Source: Adiantum capillus-veneris
Lineage: Eukaryota; Streptophyta; Polypodiopsida; Polypodiales; Pteridaceae
Assembly (NCBI GenBank): GCA_014529385.2
Contig: CM043942.1
Span: 501,001-565,000 of the forward strand
Length of the DNA stretch: 64,000 nucleotides
Reading direction: 5' to 3'
The notes below the pieces were generated by a model. The model did no database searches, was not told the DNA's origin, and worked only from the letters and a program-made list of their open reading frames with translations. A program made the position numbers and the translations under genes. This document shows, piece after piece, positions 63,330-64,000 of this stretch; the first letter of the stretch is position 1, and each line of letters begins with the position of its first letter.

Positions 63330-64000
63330 CCAAACTTCTTTGGGTGCAAGAGAGAATGCTCCTCATTTCTTAGATAATCTAGAGATGTCCTTCTTAGTCT
63401 TCAAGCATGATGTTGAAGCAACAAAGGTCAGGGCCTTTCCTGTGGTCCTGCGAAAGGGCACCAAGGTATGGTATCAAATTCTCTCTCTAGATGTGAGAGA
63501 GGATTAGGGGAGACTTAAGACTACCTTTACCAACAACTATCGATAGCAAGAGCCCCTAGACAAAATCTATAGGCAGCTCCAACAACTTCCCCTATCTTTT
63601 CTTGATGGTTACAAGGTTGGAAATCCTCTCCATAAACTTGGTTCAAGGTATCATACCCCCACTTCTAGCCAATGAAGCTAATCCACAAGGTTCCCAAAGG
63701 TAGCAAGGCTCAAGGCTACTCGCTAATTTTGGGGCGGCCTTGGTACATCTTGGGAGACTAGAGCATTGGAGTTGCGGCTCAAGAGAAAATACGGAGGGAG
63801 GTAACAGAAGATTATGTATGACATGAAGCTAGGCAAAAAACAAAGTTTAGAGCTAGAATATTTTGTTTATGAGTGGATTACAAGTGATTACTCCTCATCT
63901 TATGAGCAAACATTTGAGGAAGAGGCAAGATCCATAGAGGTGATGGGTGTTTTTCTGCTCTGCGAGATCCAAATATGGAGAAGGGCCAAAACCTCCCGAG
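63330..64000 (+). pseudogene. Gyp6: gypsy gag fragment running off the window
   Basis: The plus strand reads RAFPVVLRKGTKVWYQILSLDVREDWGRL-type sequence (the ORF ends at a TAG where Trp is expected), then KTTFTNNYR, stop, QEPLDKIYRQLQQL. This matches the plant gypsy gag block FPLxLxGxAxxWYxxLPxxSIxSWxxLxxxFxxxF. Further codons to 64000 are interrupted. No zinc knuckle is reached before the end. Confidence 0.65.

Overview
The window is nuclear DNA of a land plant with a large, repeat-dominated genome. Evidence: Ty1/copia and Ty3/gypsy pol fragments primed by tRNA-Met-type sites (complement of TGGTATCAGAGC), short non-autonomous LTR elements, and long pyrimidine microsatellites. I see no host gene, tRNA, rRNA or CRISPR array. 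The species cannot be named from this window. A Penelope-like reverse transcriptase and a LINE ORF1 with coiled coil plus RRM hint at a fern, lycophyte or gymnosperm rather than a typical flowering plant, but that is inference.

Layout. 0-3.9 kb: degenerate + strand coding debris with repeated W-I/V-P-K motifs, then an LTR-like block (2919-3540). 3.9-7.56 kb: Cop1, a minus-strand copia with one LTR, cut off inside RT. 7.56-11.47 kb: Gyp1, a minus-strand gypsy pol split by a solo LTR (10576-11386, TSD AAAAC) of the Cop1 LTR family. 11.47-18.16 kb: Gyp2, a minus-strand gypsy with gag, protease and RT, split in its protease by a young 1581-bp non-autonomous LTR element (12695-14275, TSD CTTAT, LTRs differing at about three sites). 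18.16-18.90 kb: a separate LTR-like unit. 18.90-28.4 kb: Gyp3, a minus-strand gypsy split in its protease by complete copia Cop2 (21087-26079, two 227-bp LTRs). 28.85-32 kb: Cop3, an internally deleted + strand copia. 32.2-34.3 kb: Cop4, a minus-strand copia remnant. 34.4-36.2 kb: Gyp4, a gypsy RNase H/integrase remnant.

36.2-46.1 kb is LINE-dominated. Two minus-strand copies (LN1, LN2) and two plus-strand copies (LN3, LN4) are each joined head to tail through a (TC)n tract. Between the pairs lies an intact 397-codon Penelope-like RT ORF (39593-40783, minus) beside a degenerate TTAGGTT/TTAGATTTA array. 47.3-56.36 kb: Gyp5, a minus-strand gypsy with two long LTRs, one carrying a 234-bp tandem duplication, and with an opposite-strand LTR+PBS fragment inside. 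56.36-56.81 kb: a 455-bp foldback. 57.3-61.7 kb: LN5, a near full-length LINE (ORF1, endonuclease, 667-aa RT ORF). 61.8-64 kb: microsatellites, a 50-base poly-C run, unassigned DNA and a gypsy gag fragment.

The elements do not form pathways; they record a nesting history. Insertions can be removed on paper and the host reading frame rejoins at 10576-11386 and 21087-26079, and rejoins with one stop codon at 12695-14275. Best leads: the five LINE copies with a shared 3' end that forms a covarying hairpin and always ends in (TC)n; the endonuclease-less Penelope-like RT; the young short LTR element; and the foldback.
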